From NCBI RefSeq assembly GCF_004121055.1, contig NZ_PYAL01000001.1:806001-870000 (forward strand): DNA of 64,000 nucleotides, written 5' to 3'. The DNA comes from Achromobacter aloeverae. GTDB lineage: Bacteria; Pseudomonadota; Gammaproteobacteria; Burkholderiales; Burkholderiaceae_B. Shown in pieces: positions 17,951 through 26,676 of this stretch. Position numbers and translations under genes: made by a program. Under the pieces are notes generated by a model. That model saw nothing but the letters and a program-made list of their open reading frames with translations. It did no database searches and was not told the DNA's origin. Position 1 is the stretch's first letter, and every line of letters starts with the position of its first letter.

Positions 17951-18973
17951 TTATTCGTTGAACTGGCGCAGGAAGCGCAGGTCGCCTTCGTAGAACTGGC
18001 GCAGGTCGTTGACGCCGTAGCGCAGCATCGTCAGGCGCTCCAGGCCGGAGCCGAACGCAAAGCCGATGTAGCGCTCGGGATCGAGCCCGAAATTGCGCAC
18101 CACTTCCGGATGCACCTGGCCGGAGCCGGAGATCTCGAGCCAGCGGCCGCGATTCGGCCCGCTGGTGAACATCATGTCGATTTCGGCGGAAGGCTCGGTG
18201 AAGGGAAAGAACGAGGGGCGGAAACGGACCACCAGGTCGTCGCTTTCGAAGAAGCAACGCAGGAAATCGGTATAGACGCCTTTCAAGTCGGCAAAGGAGA
18301 TGTCCTCGGCGATCCACAGCCCTTCGACCTGATGGAACATCGGCGAATGGGTCGCATCGCTGTCGACGCGATATGTGCGGCCAGGCGCGATGACCTTGAT
18401 GGGAGGCTTGTTCATGCGCGCATAGCGAACCTGCATCGGGCTGGTGTGCGTGCGCAGCAGCAGGGGCAGGCCCTTGTCGTCGTTCATGTCGACGTAGAAG
18501 GTGTCCTGCATGGAACGCGCCGGGTGGTTCTCCGGGTTGTTCAGTGCGGTGAAGTTGGTCCAGTCGTTTTCGATTTCCGGGCCGTCGGCCACGTCGAAGC
18601 CGATCGAACGGAAAATGGCTTCCACGCGTTGCCACGTGCGGATTACCGGATGGATGCCGCCCACGGCGCGGCCTCGGCCGGGCAAGGTGACATCGATGGT
18701 CTCGGAAGCGAGTCGCGCGTCCAGCTCGGCTTGCGCCAGTTCGGCGCGGCGCTGGTTCAGCAGGGCTTCGATCTGCTGCTTGGCCTGATTGATGCGGGCG
18801 CCGGCCTCGCGTTTCTGCTCCGGGCTGAGCGTGGCCATGCCCTTGAGCAACACGGTAAGGGCGCCTTCCTTGCCGAGAAAACGCGCCTTGGCGTTTTCCA
18901 GCGCGGCGGCGTCGGGGGCCGCGGCGAATCGTTCTTGGGCCTGAGCGATCAGGTCATCGACCAAAAGAGTCAT
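17951..18973 (-). CDS. pheS: phenylalanyl-tRNA synthetase alpha subunit
   Basis: This catalytic subunit (340 residues) activates phenylalanine and transfers it to tRNA-Phe. It has an N-terminal coiled coil (residues 1-90, rich in Ala/Lys/Glu) and the class II core, with motif 2 in [11 protein letters not shown] and motif 3 in the [10 protein letters not shown] region. I start it at 18973 ([13 protein letters not shown]), where the family begins. An upstream in-frame ATG at 19081 would add a 36-residue unconserved extension beginning inside the hairpin that follows rplT. Confidence 0.96.
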   Translation of the reverse strand: MTLLVDDLIAQAQERFAAAPDAAALENAKARFLGKEGALTVLLKGMATLSPEQKREAGARINQAKQQIEALLNQRRAELAQAELDARLASETIDVTLPGRGRAVGGIHPVIRTWQRVEAIFRSIGFDVADGPEIENDWTNFTALNNPENHPARSMQDTFYVDMNDDKGLPLLLRTHTSPMQVRYARMNKPPIKVIAPGRTYRVDSDATHSPMFHQVEGLWIAEDISFADLKGVYTDFLRCFFESDDLVVRFRPSFFPFTEPSAEIDMMFTSGPNRGRWLEISGSGQVHPEVVRNFGLDPERYIGFAFGSGLERLTMLRYGVNDLRQFYEGDLRFLRQFNE

Positions 18974-19067
18974 GGGTTCAGCGATCCCGAAATACTGACC
19001 AGGGGGCCGCGCGGCGCGCGGTTCGGGACAGACGCGGGCGTCACCCGGACCGCCTGTCTCCACAAAC

Positions 19068-19096
19068 GCAAACAGGGCCATGACAGCCCTGTTTGC
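19068..19096 (-). terminator. hairpin between rplT and pheS
   Basis: An 11-bp perfect stem, GCAAACAGGGC with GCCCTGTTTGC, and a 7-base loop lie 32 bases after the rplT stop and about 95 bases before pheS. On the minus strand it is followed by GTTTGTGG rather than a full T-tract. It is probably a partial terminator that lowers pheST expression relative to the ribosomal genes. I find no run of Phe codons that would make it a pheM-type attenuator. Confidence 0.6.
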
Positions 19097-19127
19097 ACGT
19101 TTACTACTCGGTACTACCTAACAGCGA

Positions 19128-19487
19128 TCAGGCAGCCAGGGCAGCCTTGGCCTGTTGCACCACGGCGGCGAAGCCGGCCGCGTCGTGAACAGCCAGATCG
19201 GCCAGGACCTTGCGGTCCAGATCGATCGAAGCCTTCTTCAGGCCCGCGATGAACACGCTGTAGCTGACGCCCAGTTCACGGCAGGCGGCATTGATACGCG
19301 TGATCCACAGGGCACGGAACGTACGCTTCTTGTTGCGGCGGTCGCGATAGGCGTATTGGCCAGCACGCATGACCGCCTGCTTGGCGATACGGAATACATT
19401 ACCGCGGCGGCCACGATAGCCCTTGGCGGCGTTGATGACTTTCTTGTGACGAGCGCGGGCGGTTACACCACGTTTGACGCGAGGCAT
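19128..19487 (-). CDS. rplT: 50S ribosomal protein L20
   Basis: This 119-residue ribosomal protein binds 23S rRNA early in large-subunit assembly and, in many bacteria, represses its own operon. The sequence begins [18 protein letters not shown] and contains the conserved [15 protein letters not shown] and [14 protein letters not shown] blocks. The start at 19487 has GGGAGA upstream. It lies 17 bases after rpmI in the standard rpmI-rplT order. Confidence 0.98.
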   Translation of the reverse strand: MPRVKRGVTARARHKKVINAAKGYRGRRGNVFRIAKQAVMRAGQYAYRDRRNKKRTFRALWITRINAACRELGVSYSVFIAGLKKASIDLDRKVLADLAVHDAAGFAAVVQQAKAALAA

Positions 19488-19504
19488 GTTGGATCTCCCT
19501 TATA

Positions 19505-19702
19505 TCAAGCGAAAGGCATCATCGCCTTGACGGAGGCGACGTTGGTTTCATGGACGGCCGCGGAACCGCGCAGTTGGCGCTTGTTCTTCGTGGTCTTCTT
19601 GGTCAGGATGTGGCGCTTGAAGGCCTGACCCCGCTTGATCGATCCGCTACCGCGAACCTGAAAGCGCTTGGCGGCGCTTTTCTTGGTCTTCATCTTGGGC
19701 AT
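19505..19702 (-). CDS. rpmI: 50S ribosomal protein L35
   Basis: This 65-residue basic ribosomal protein begins [18 protein letters not shown] and has the family's [16 protein letters not shown] block. It is normally preceded by infC, but infC lies about 13.5 kb away here, and rpmI is instead preceded by its own promoter (19971-20000) and a leader of about 260 bases. Confidence 0.98.
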   Translation of the reverse strand: MPKMKTKKSAAKRFQVRGSGSIKRGQAFKRHILTKKTTKNKRQLRGSAAVHETNVASVKAMMPFA

Positions 19703-19970
19703 GATAAGTCCGTTCTTAAGACATCGTTAACGTTATGACCACACGGGTGCTTACGCCCGCTCGCCGCCGCGCATCACGCGACCGGCCAGACGGGAGGAAG
19801 ACTTGGTCTACCCGGGGACACTTGTGGATTTTCCGGCGCAAGCCGCGAGGGCTTGGTCTCGTGCTTTTGGCCTCGTTCGACATACCGCTGTCGCACTGTG
19901 CCGTTCCCGAAACGGCAGCAGGCTGGGCGAATCGAACCAAGGAAGCCCGACCAACGCTGGAAAGCCTTTG

Positions 19971-20000
19971 ATTATATGGTAATTTTTCGCTGCTTGTCGA
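19971..20000 (-). promoter_or_regulatory. sigma-70 promoter of rpmI-rplT-pheST
   Basis: On the minus strand TCGACA (20000-19995) and a perfect TATAAT (19976-19971) are separated by 18 bases. Transcription would start near 19963 and give an untranslated leader of about 260 bases before rpmI. That leader (19703-19963) has no convincing ORF. It is where an L20-binding autoregulatory structure would be expected, but I cannot show one by eye. The DNA between this promoter and the comM stop (20001-20117) shows nothing else. Confidence 0.7.
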
Positions 20001-20117
20001 GTCGGGTATGGAGCAGCCAGTAGAGCCTCGTCAATACAAGCCCGTCCCCAATAATATCCTATCGGTGCGGCCCGCCACTGCCCGCCCCAGAGCGCGCACC
20101 GCACCACGGCGTCCGGA

Positions 20118-21629
20118 TCATGGCAAGCGGTACTGCACAGCCTCCGCCACATGGCGCGCGCCGATAACGTCCTCGCCATCCAGGTCGGCCGCCGTGCGCG
20201 CCACGCGCAAGACCCGATGCGCCGCCCGCGCCGAGCCATGGCGGCGACTCATGGCGTCCTGCAGCAGGGTCCGCGCCTCGTCCGACAGCGGGCTGACCTC
20301 CTCCAGCCTGCGGCCGTCGAGGGCGCCGTTGATTCCGTCCTGCCGGGCCGACTGGCGCGCCCGGCAGGCGACGACCCGATCGCGCACCGGCGCGGACGCT
20401 TCGCCTGGCGGCAAGGACATCCAGTCCGCCTGGGCCGGCGGCAACATCACCTGCAGATCGATGCGGTCCAGCAGCGGGCCGGACACCTTGGCCCGATAGC
20501 GCGCCGCCTGCTCGGCGGTACACCGGCAGGCATGGCGGGGATGGCCGCGCCAGCCGCAGGGACAGGGGTTCATTGCCGCCACGAACTGGAAGCGCGCCGG
20601 ATAGTGCACCGTGTGCATGGCCCGCGAAATGGCGACCCGGCCGGTTTCCAGCGGCTCGCGCAAGGCTTCCAGCGCCCGCCGGCTGAACTCCGGCAGTTCG
20701 TCGAGGAACAGCACGCCATGATGGGCGCGGCTGATCTCCCCGGGCCTGGGCCGGCTGCCGCCGCCCACCAGCGCCGCCGCCGACGCCGTGTGATGCGGCG
20801 CGCGGAAAGGCGCCTGCCTGCCCACGCCGGTCGGCTCCCCCGCCAGGCTTGCCAGCGCGGCCACCTCCAGCGCCGGGTCCGGCGCCAGCGGCGGCAGGAT
20901 GCCCGGCAGCCGCTGGGCCAGCATGCTCTTGCCGGCCCCGGGCGGCCCGACCATCAACAGGCTGTGGCCGCCCGCGGCCGCCAGCTCCAGGGCGCGCCGC
21001 GCACCGCCCTGCCCGCGCACGTCCGACAGGCAGGGCTGCGGAGGAGGTTCCGGCCACGGCGCCGGGCGGGCCACCGCCAAGGACGCCGAGCCGGTCAGGT
21101 GCGACACAACCTCGGTCAGGGTCCGCGCCGACCATACGCGCAGTCCGGGCACATGCGCGGCCTGCGCCGCGCTGGCCGCCGGCAGGATGAGCTCCGCATC
21201 GGCATGGTCGCGTGCGGTGCCGAGGGCGATCGCCAGCGGCGCCGCCACCGGCACCAGCGCGCCGGTCAGCGACAGTTCGCCGGCCAGCACCACGCGGGCC
21301 AGGCGGTCGCCGCCGTCGGGCGAGCGAAGCTCGGGCATGGCCACCTGACCCGACGCCAGCAGCACGCCCAGCGCCATGGGCAGGTCGAAGCGCCCGGATT
21401 CCTTGCGCAGGTCGGCCGGCGACAGGTTCACGGTGATGCGCCCCGCCGGAAAGTCATAGCCGCTATTGAGGATGGCCGCCCTCACGCGTTCACGGCTTTC
21501 ACGCACCTCGACATCGGCCAGGCCGACCACGGTGAAAGCCGGCAGGCCCGCGGCCAGATGGGTTTCCACCCGCACGGCGGGCGCATCCATGCCCGCTAGC
21601 GCGCGGCTGGCCAGAACGGCTAGGGTCAT
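20118..21629 (-). CDS. comM: ComM/YifB-family Mg-chelatase-like AAA+ ATPase
   Basis: This 503-residue ATPase of the ComM family is, in naturally competent species, a hexameric helicase that promotes branch migration during integration of transforming DNA. It has an N-terminal Lon-protease-like fold domain (residues 1-180), Walker A GPPGAGKS at 228-235, Walker B VLFLDELPEF, a Cys-containing insertion (NPCPCGWRGHPRHACRC) that looks like a zinc site, and a C-terminal Mg-chelatase helical domain. The start at 21629 matches the family N-terminus (MTLAVLASRALAGMDAP). It is monocistronic here. Confidence 0.92.
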   Translation of the reverse strand: MTLAVLASRALAGMDAPAVRVETHLAAGLPAFTVVGLADVEVRESRERVRAAILNSGYDFPAGRITVNLSPADLRKESGRFDLPMALGVLLASGQVAMPELRSPDGGDRLARVVLAGELSLTGALVPVAAPLAIALGTARDHADAELILPAASAAQAAHVPGLRVWSARTLTEVVSHLTGSASLAVARPAPWPEPPPQPCLSDVRGQGGARRALELAAAGGHSLLMVGPPGAGKSMLAQRLPGILPPLAPDPALEVAALASLAGEPTGVGRQAPFRAPHHTASAAALVGGGSRPRPGEISRAHHGVLFLDELPEFSRRALEALREPLETGRVAISRAMHTVHYPARFQFVAAMNPCPCGWRGHPRHACRCTAEQAARYRAKVSGPLLDRIDLQVMLPPAQADWMSLPPGEASAPVRDRVVACRARQSARQDGINGALDGRRLEEVSPLSDEARTLLQDAMSRRHGSARAAHRVLRVARTAADLDGEDVIGARHVAEAVQYRLP

Positions 21630-21897
21630 GCGGTCCGCCCATGAAAAACGATCAAGGCGGCAGTATGCGCGGCGGAAGGGCTCCGACGAAGGCGAAGCGA
21701 CGCTTATGTCACCGCCCGGGCCCATCGCCCGTCTGGCAATGCCGTAGTCGAGTACGCAACGGGCGATATGGGACCGCGCCGCCCCTCGCCGGCACCACAC
21801 CGTCAATGGCCATCACCAAATTGGGTGATGCCAGCATTTCGTCGGAGCGTTACCGTGCGGCTCGCGATACTTACGCTATCCCGTCGGAAAACATGCA

Positions 21898-22464
21898 ATG
21901 AAATACCATCGATACCTGATCGTGGCGATCGCCATGCTGCTGGGCGGCTGTGCCTCGGATTACTACGACGCGAAAGACGAATATATTGCTCACGTCAAGA
22001 ATGCGGAGGCCTACCGCGCCGCCGGCAAGGAAGACCTGGCGAAGGCGGAAGACGCGCAGGCCCGGGACAGCTATCAACGCATGATGTCCCTGCTGGCCTA
22101 TTACCAAGGCCAGGACGCGAAGCTGTCCGCGGCCGTCAATGCCGTGACGCCGTCACTTACTTCCGGGCTCTCGGCCTACGGCGCATCCACGGGCACGGTC
22201 CGCTCGAATAACGCCGGCTATTCCGCCGGCTATCAGGCCCTGGCCGCCACGTCCGCCTCTTCATCCCGTCCGGCGGCTGCCTGCCACCGGGATACGCCCG
22301 ACCAGGCGGCCAAGTGTTGTTATCAGCAGAACGGCAGCGTCATGGAGAGCACCAATGGCAACGGCGCCCAGTACGTCACCTGCCTGGCCCCAAGCCAGGG
22401 CAAGTGGTCATGCCGCTATCGCGGTGGCAGCCTGGATGGCACCAACGCCTGCGCCGTCGAATAA
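21898..22464 (+). CDS. putative lipoprotein, unknown function
   Basis: This 188-residue protein has a lipoprotein signal peptide with lipobox LLGGC (Cys18), so it should be lipid-anchored in the envelope. After the anchor there is an Ala/Asp/Lys-rich helical part (residues 25-70), a Ser/Thr/Ala-rich linker, and a C-terminal part with five Cys (ACHRD, KCCYQQ, TCLAP, WSCRYRG, NACAVE). I do not recognise the family. A CATCACC/GGTGATG hairpin at 21811-21830 lies upstream. Confidence 0.75.
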   Translation: MKYHRYLIVAIAMLLGGCASDYYDAKDEYIAHVKNAEAYRAAGKEDLAKAEDAQARDSYQRMMSLLAYYQGQDAKLSAAVNAVTPSLTSGLSAYGASTGTVRSNNAGYSAGYQALAATSASSSRPAAACHRDTPDQAAKCCYQQNGSVMESTNGNGAQYVTCLAPSQGKWSCRYRGGSLDGTNACAVE

Positions 22465-22486
22465 ACGCTTACGGTCTCGGGCAAAC

Positions 22487-22513
22487 GCCGCGCGGGACAG
22501 TGTCCGGCGCGGC
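22487..22513. terminator. bidirectional hairpin between convergent genes
   Basis: GCCGCGC (22487-22493) pairs with GCGCGGC (22507-22513), with an inner GGAC/GTCC helix. It lies between the stops of the plus-strand lipoprotein and the minus-strand RraA-like gene. No T-tract follows on either strand, so termination strength is uncertain. Confidence 0.45.
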
Positions 22514-22539
22514 GCGCAAGCGCGATCGAGCAATCTCGA

Positions 22540-23259
22540 TCAGCGATTGCGTTCCTTGCGCCACGCCGCGAAATCGATGGGCGTCTGCGGGTCGGTGGCC
22601 GGATAGAGGCCCAGGATCGAGCGGCCATTGGCCACCTGCTCGGCCACGAAGTCCTCGAACACGGTCATTTCCGCCGCTTCGGCGGCGATTTCGTCGGCCA
22701 TGTGCGCGGGGATCACCAGCACGCCTTCGTCATCGCCCACGATGACGTCGCCGGGAAAGACCGGCGCATCGCCGCAGCCGATGGGCACGTTGATATCGAT
22801 GGCCTGGTGCAGGGTCAGGTTGGTCGGGGCCGATGGACGCTGGTGGTAGGCACGGATCTTCATCTTGCCGATTTCCGGCGCATCGCGAAAACCGCCATCG
22901 GTCACCACGCCTTCCACGCCACGCGCCTGCAGGCGGCCGACGAGAATGCCGCCGGCCGAGGCCGCGCGCGCGTCCTTGCGGCTATCGATCACGAGCACCG
23001 CGCCCGGCGGGCAGTCCTCCACAGCCTTGCGCTGCGGATGCGCGCGATCGCGGAACACCTCGATGCCATTGAGATCCTCGCGGGCGGGCATGTAGCGCAA
23101 CGTGAAGGCCTCGCCCACCATGGACGGGCCGCCACGCACGCCGCCGACGGGCAAGGCGCCCTGGATCATCTGCGTACGCAGGCCGCGCTTGAACAGGCAG
23201 GTGCACAAGGTTGCGGTGCTCACGCCACGCAGCAATTCACGGGTTTCAGGTTTCAACAT
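22540..23259 (-). CDS. RraA-family protein, probable aldolase/decarboxylase of sugar-acid catabolism
   Basis: This 239-residue protein of the RraA/HMG-aldolase-like fold carries the glycine-rich GGILVGRLQARGVEGVVTDGGFRD motif region, whose Arg and Asp bind metal and carboxylate, plus DVIVGDDEGVLVIP. The family includes 4-hydroxy-4-methyl-2-oxoglutarate aldolase and regulators of RNase E. An enzymatic role is more likely here because the gene sits 44 bases after an aldonate dehydratase under a GntR regulator. The start at 23259 precedes MLKPETRELL; the longer frame overlaps the dehydratase gene and is not conserved. The exact substrate is unknown. Confidence 0.85.
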   Translation of the reverse strand: MLKPETRELLRGVSTATLCTCLFKRGLRTQMIQGALPVGGVRGGPSMVGEAFTLRYMPAREDLNGIEVFRDRAHPQRKAVEDCPPGAVLVIDSRKDARAASAGGILVGRLQARGVEGVVTDGGFRDAPEIGKMKIRAYHQRPSAPTNLTLHQAIDINVPIGCGDAPVFPGDVIVGDDEGVLVIPAHMADEIAAEAAEMTVFEDFVAEQVANGRSILGLYPATDPQTPIDFAAWRKERNR

Positions 23260-23303
23260 GACTGTCTCTGGATATGGGTATGGGTTGCGGAACAGGGTAG
23301 GAA

Positions 23304-25043
23304 TCAGAAAATGTCCGGCTCGCGCACCGGCGCGCCGAAATCCGTGCGCAGGAAATCGAAGTCGCAGCCCTGGTCGGCCTGCTCGATATGCTTGGAGAAC
23401 ATCCAGCCATAGCCGCGCTCGTAGCGGCGCTCGGGCTGGCGCCATTCGGCGCGGCGGCGCTGCAACTCGGCGTCGTCCACGTCCAGGCTGATGGTGCGCG
23501 CGTCCACATCCAGGGTGATGATGTCGCCATTGCGCACCAGGCCCAGCGGGCCGCCCACATACGACTCGGGCGAGACATGCAGGATGCACGCGCCATAGCT
23601 GGTGCCGCTCATGCGCGCATCCGACAGGCGCACCATATCGCGCACGCCCTGCTTCACCAGCTTCTTCGGGATGGGCAGCATGCCCCATTCCGGCATGCCG
23701 GGACCGCCCTGCGGACCCGCGTTGCGCAGGATCAGCACGTGGTCGGCCGTCACGTCCAGGTTCTCGTCATCGATGGCCGCCTTCATCGACGGATAATCGT
23801 CGAACACCAGCGCCGGCCCCGAATGCTTGAGAAAGCGCGGGTCCGCGGCGCCCGGTTTCATCACGCAGCCGTCCGGGGCCAGGTTGCCGCGCAACACGGC
23901 CAGCGAGCCCTCGGCATAGACCGGATTCTCCACCGTGCGGATGACGTCGTCGTTATAGACCGCCGCGCCTTCTATGTTCTGCCCAAGCGTGCGACCGGTG
24001 ACGGTCATCTCGTCCAGGTGCAGGTGCTCGCGGATGCGCGTCATCATGGCCGGCAGGCCGCCCGCATAGAAGAAATCCTCCATCAGGTACTTGTCGCCGC
24101 TGGGTCGCACATTGGCGATCACCGGCACCTTGCGGCTGGCCTTCTCGAAATCGTCCAGGCTGATATCGTGGCCGGCGCGCCGTCCCTGGGCGATCACATG
24201 GATGATGGCATTGGTGGAACAGCCCATGGCCATGGCCACGGTGATGGCGTTCTCGAAAGCCTTGCGGGTCTGGATGCGCGCCGGCGTCAGGTCCTCCCAC
24301 ACCATTTCCACGATGCGCCGTCCCGACTCCGAACTCATGCGGACATGGTTGGCGTCCGGCGCCGGAATCGACGATGCGCCGGGCAGCGTCATCCCCAAGG
24401 CTTCGGCGATGGCGGTCATGGTGCTGGCGGTGCCCATGGTCATGCAGGTGCCATGGCTGCGCGCGATGCCGCCCTGGATGCCTATCCACTGCTGCTCGGT
24501 GATGATGCCGGCACGGCGATCATCCCAGAACTTCCATGCATCGGATCCCGAGCCCAGGGTATGGCCTTGCCAGTTACCCCGCAGCATGGGACCGGCCGGC
24601 ACATAGATGGCCGGAAGGCCCGCGCTGGTCGCGCCCATCAACAGCGCCGGCGTGGTCTTGTCGCAGCCGCCCATGAGCACCACGCCATCGACCGGATGGC
24701 AACGCAGCAGTTCCTCCGCGTCCATCGCCAGCATGTTCCGGTACAGCATGGTGGTGGGCTTGACGTACTGCTCGGCCAGGGACAGCGCCGGCAGCTCGAT
24801 GGGAAAACCGCCCGCCTGCAGCACGCCGCGCTTGACGTCTTCGACGCGCTGCTTGAAGTGCGTATGACACGGATTGATGTCCGACCACGTATTGACGATG
24901 CCGATCACCGGGCGTCCCGCCCATTCCTCGGGCGCATAGCCCATCTGCATGGCGCGCGAGCGATGGCCGAAACCACGCAGGTCGTCAGGGGCGAACCAGC
25001 GCGCGCTGCGCAAGGTGTCGGGTGTCTTCTTGTGAGTAGTCAT
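23304..25043 (-). CDS. IlvD/Edd-family dehydratase, probable aldonate (L-arabonate/D-xylonate) dehydratase
   Basis: This 579-residue Fe-S dehydratase should convert a sugar acid to its 2-keto-3-deoxy derivative. Family Cys ligands are visible in SDINPCHTHF, MGGCDKTTPA and GCSTNAIIH, and the substrate loop in SDARMSGTSYG. The N-terminal TLRSARWFAPDDLRGFGHRS pattern and the length are closer to arabonate/xylonate dehydratases than to dihydroxy-acid dehydratase IlvD, which suggests sugar-acid catabolism rather than branched-chain synthesis. It is the first gene of a two-gene operon with the RraA-like gene and is divergent from gntR. The 5' leader has imperfect GGGCGCAAC/GGGCACAC repeats (25118-25165). 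Confidence 0.88.
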   Translation of the reverse strand: MTTHKKTPDTLRSARWFAPDDLRGFGHRSRAMQMGYAPEEWAGRPVIGIVNTWSDINPCHTHFKQRVEDVKRGVLQAGGFPIELPALSLAEQYVKPTTMLYRNMLAMDAEELLRCHPVDGVVLMGGCDKTTPALLMGATSAGLPAIYVPAGPMLRGNWQGHTLGSGSDAWKFWDDRRAGIITEQQWIGIQGGIARSHGTCMTMGTASTMTAIAEALGMTLPGASSIPAPDANHVRMSSESGRRIVEMVWEDLTPARIQTRKAFENAITVAMAMGCSTNAIIHVIAQGRRAGHDISLDDFEKASRKVPVIANVRPSGDKYLMEDFFYAGGLPAMMTRIREHLHLDEMTVTGRTLGQNIEGAAVYNDDVIRTVENPVYAEGSLAVLRGNLAPDGCVMKPGAADPRFLKHSGPALVFDDYPSMKAAIDDENLDVTADHVLILRNAGPQGGPGMPEWGMLPIPKKLVKQGVRDMVRLSDARMSGTSYGACILHVSPESYVGGPLGLVRNGDIITLDVDARTISLDVDDAELQRRRAEWRQPERRYERGYGWMFSKHIEQADQGCDFDFLRTDFGAPVREPDIF

Positions 25044-25226
25044 CGGTTTTGCTCGGAAAGCGCCGCGAGGGCGTCAACGGAAAAACAGGTTGGATGGGGG
25101 CGCACGCCGCACGGGGCACGGGCGCAACGGGCGCAACGGGCACACGGACACACGGGGCACACGCCTACGCGCTCGCGCGTGGGCCGCGTTTGCCGCGAGC
25201 AGGGCCTGGCGTGATCGGCTAAAATA

Positions 25227-25242
25227 TACTAATACATTAGTA
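25227..25242. promoter_or_regulatory. palindromic GntR operator
   Basis: TACTAAT-AC-ATTAGTA is a perfect 16-bp palindrome between the divergent dehydratase and gntR genes, 64 bases before the gntR start. It overlaps a TAAAAT/TATACT-like -10 region. Perfect palindromes with a short AT-rich core are typical sites of FCD-type GntR dimers, so autoregulation and control of the dehydratase operon are likely. Confidence 0.7.
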
Positions 25243-25305
25243 CATCATGAACAAGCCCGTACCCTACGCTGCGCCCTATCGCTCCTTCTCCTCTCGTAGA
25301 TCGCC

Positions 25306-25989
25306 ATGAACGAATCCGTCAGACTGGACCGCTACCGGCAGGCCGCCCCGCAACTCTACGAACTGCTGCGAGACGCCATCGTTTCCCTGGCCTTGCCGCC
25401 GGGCACCGCCCTGGTGCGCCCGGAACTGGCCGCGCAGTACGGCGTCAGCCAGACGCCCGTGCGCGACGCGCTCATGCGCCTGGAGGAAGAAGGCCTGGTG
25501 GACGTAATTCCCCAGGCCGGTACCCGGGTCAGCAAGATCGACCTGGACCGGGCCGGCCAGGCGCACTTCCTGCGTCGAGCCATCGAGCAGGAATTGGTGC
25601 GCGAACTGGCCGGCGCGGGCGACATGGCGCTGGTCAAGCGCTTGCGCACGCTGCTGGACCGGCAAGAGGCCCAGGTACGGGCGGGGGATTTCGAGGCATT
25701 CGCCGCCGCCGACCAGGAGTTCCACCGGGAGTTGTATGCGGCGGCCAACATGCAGGACCTATGGCAGCTGGTGTATAGCCGCAGCGGCCACATCGACCGC
25801 TTGCGGCGTCTGCACCTGCCCGCCCTGGGCAAGGCACAGCGCATACTCAACGATCACACGCTTATCGTCGACGCACTCGCCGCGGCCGATCCCGACCTCG
25901 CGGAGCAACGCCTGCGCGAACATCTATCGCACACGCTGCGCCAGGTCGAGGACATACGTGCCCGCCATCCCGAGTACTTCAAGGTCTGA
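25306..25989 (+). CDS. GntR-family (FCD) transcriptional regulator
   Basis: This 227-residue regulator has an N-terminal winged helix (residues 12-80: YELLRDAIVSLALPPGTALV, then LAAQYGVSQTPVRDALMRLEEEGLV) and an all-helical FCD effector domain with a metal-binding pattern (Asp/His in ADQEFHREL, later HTLIVDAL and REHLSHTL). FCD members usually bind a carboxylic or sugar acid. It is divergent from the aldonate dehydratase operon with a perfect palindrome in between, so it most likely controls that operon and itself. Confidence 0.9.
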   Translation: MNESVRLDRYRQAAPQLYELLRDAIVSLALPPGTALVRPELAAQYGVSQTPVRDALMRLEEEGLVDVIPQAGTRVSKIDLDRAGQAHFLRRAIEQELVRELAGAGDMALVKRLRTLLDRQEAQVRAGDFEAFAAADQEFHRELYAAANMQDLWQLVYSRSGHIDRLRRLHLPALGKAQRILNDHTLIVDALAAADPDLAEQRLREHLSHTLRQVEDIRARHPEYFKV

Positions 25990-26038
25990 AGCATCCGCCT
26001 AGGCCTGACGCATCCGCCGCGGGCGTCGGCCGGATGCA

Positions 26039-26311
26039 TCAAGCCTGGGGCGTGCCGCCTTCCAGCTTGGACAGGCGCGCTTCCAGGCTGGCAACCTGGG
26101 CCGTCAGTTGGTCGACGCGCGCCAGCGTGCGCGCCAGCAGATCGGCCTGGACGTCGAACTCCTCCCGCGTCACCAGATCCAGCTTGGCAAAGCCTTGCGT
26201 CATCATCGCGCGTACGTTGCGCTCGACATCCGCCGCGGGGCTGCGGGCGATCAGGTCCGAAATGTTCTTCTGGATGTCTTCCATCCATTGCATGGGATTG
26301 GTGGTGTTCAT
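26039..26311 (-). CDS. ubiK: ubiquinone biosynthesis accessory factor UbiK (YqiC/BMFP family)
   Basis: This 90-residue helical protein has the BMFP domain: DIQKNISDLIARSP at the start, VTREEFDVQADLLAR in the middle and a C-terminal coiled coil (VDQLTAQVASLEARLSKLE) that trimerises. The family assists UbiJ in aerobic ubiquinone synthesis and can affect membranes. It is monocistronic, read toward the convergent gntR, and followed by no obvious T-tract. Confidence 0.88.
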   Translation of the reverse strand: MNTTNPMQWMEDIQKNISDLIARSPAADVERNVRAMMTQGFAKLDLVTREEFDVQADLLARTLARVDQLTAQVASLEARLSKLEGGTPQA

Positions 26312-26410
26312 GTCTGCATCCTGTTCCGCGAAGATTGAAGGTCGCGAACCTCAAGTGTAAATCGCTTCCCCGCCCCGACATCGGCGCAAGCAAGCCGACC
26401 GTGCCCGATG

Positions 26411-26634
26411 CCGCTTGCTGCCCCCCAAGGGGGCCTTTTTGTCTTGGGGCGGCCCGGCGACAAAAGATACCCCCACGCCGCGCGGCTTACCCCGCTTGCT
26501 GCCCCCCAAGGGGGCCTTTTTGTCTTGGGGCGGCCCGGCGACAAAAGATACCCCCACGCCGCGCGGCTTACGCCGCTTGCTGCCCCCCGAGGGGGCTTTT
26601 TGTCTTGGGGCGGCCCGGCGACAAAAAAAGAGCG
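26411..26634. repeat. three tandem 81-bp terminator-like repeats
   Basis: Units start at 26411, 26492 and 26573 (period exactly 81); the third is shortened and diverges after about 60 bases. Each unit contains CCCCC(A/G)AGGGGG followed by a T-run, then TTGGGGCGGCCCGGCGACAAAA, so each can form a strong hairpin with a U-tract on the plus strand. They lie between the convergently oriented DNA of ubiK and the lipoprotein gene, where no CDS exists (26312-26676). Because 81 is a multiple of three, open frames run through on both strands, but these show only repeat sequence. Confidence 0.85.
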
Positions 26635-26676
26635 GCACGCAGGCCGCCCCAGGGCTCCGGAGACAACCGGAATACG

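Noticed and set aside
18974-19081. In-frame extension of pheS, or a pheM-like leader (MALFAF)
   Set aside because: It has only two scattered Phe codons, continues in frame into pheS without a stop and begins inside a hairpin; not a convincing leader peptide.
15707-19252. 1181-codon plus-strand open frame across pheT and pheS
   Set aside because: It is antisense to well-conserved synthetase genes and results from high GC; no domain is recognisable.
21811-21830. CATCACC/GGTGATG hairpin upstream of the lipoprotein gene
   Set aside because: Only 7 bp with no T-tract and no known regulator match; could be an operator but cannot be supported.
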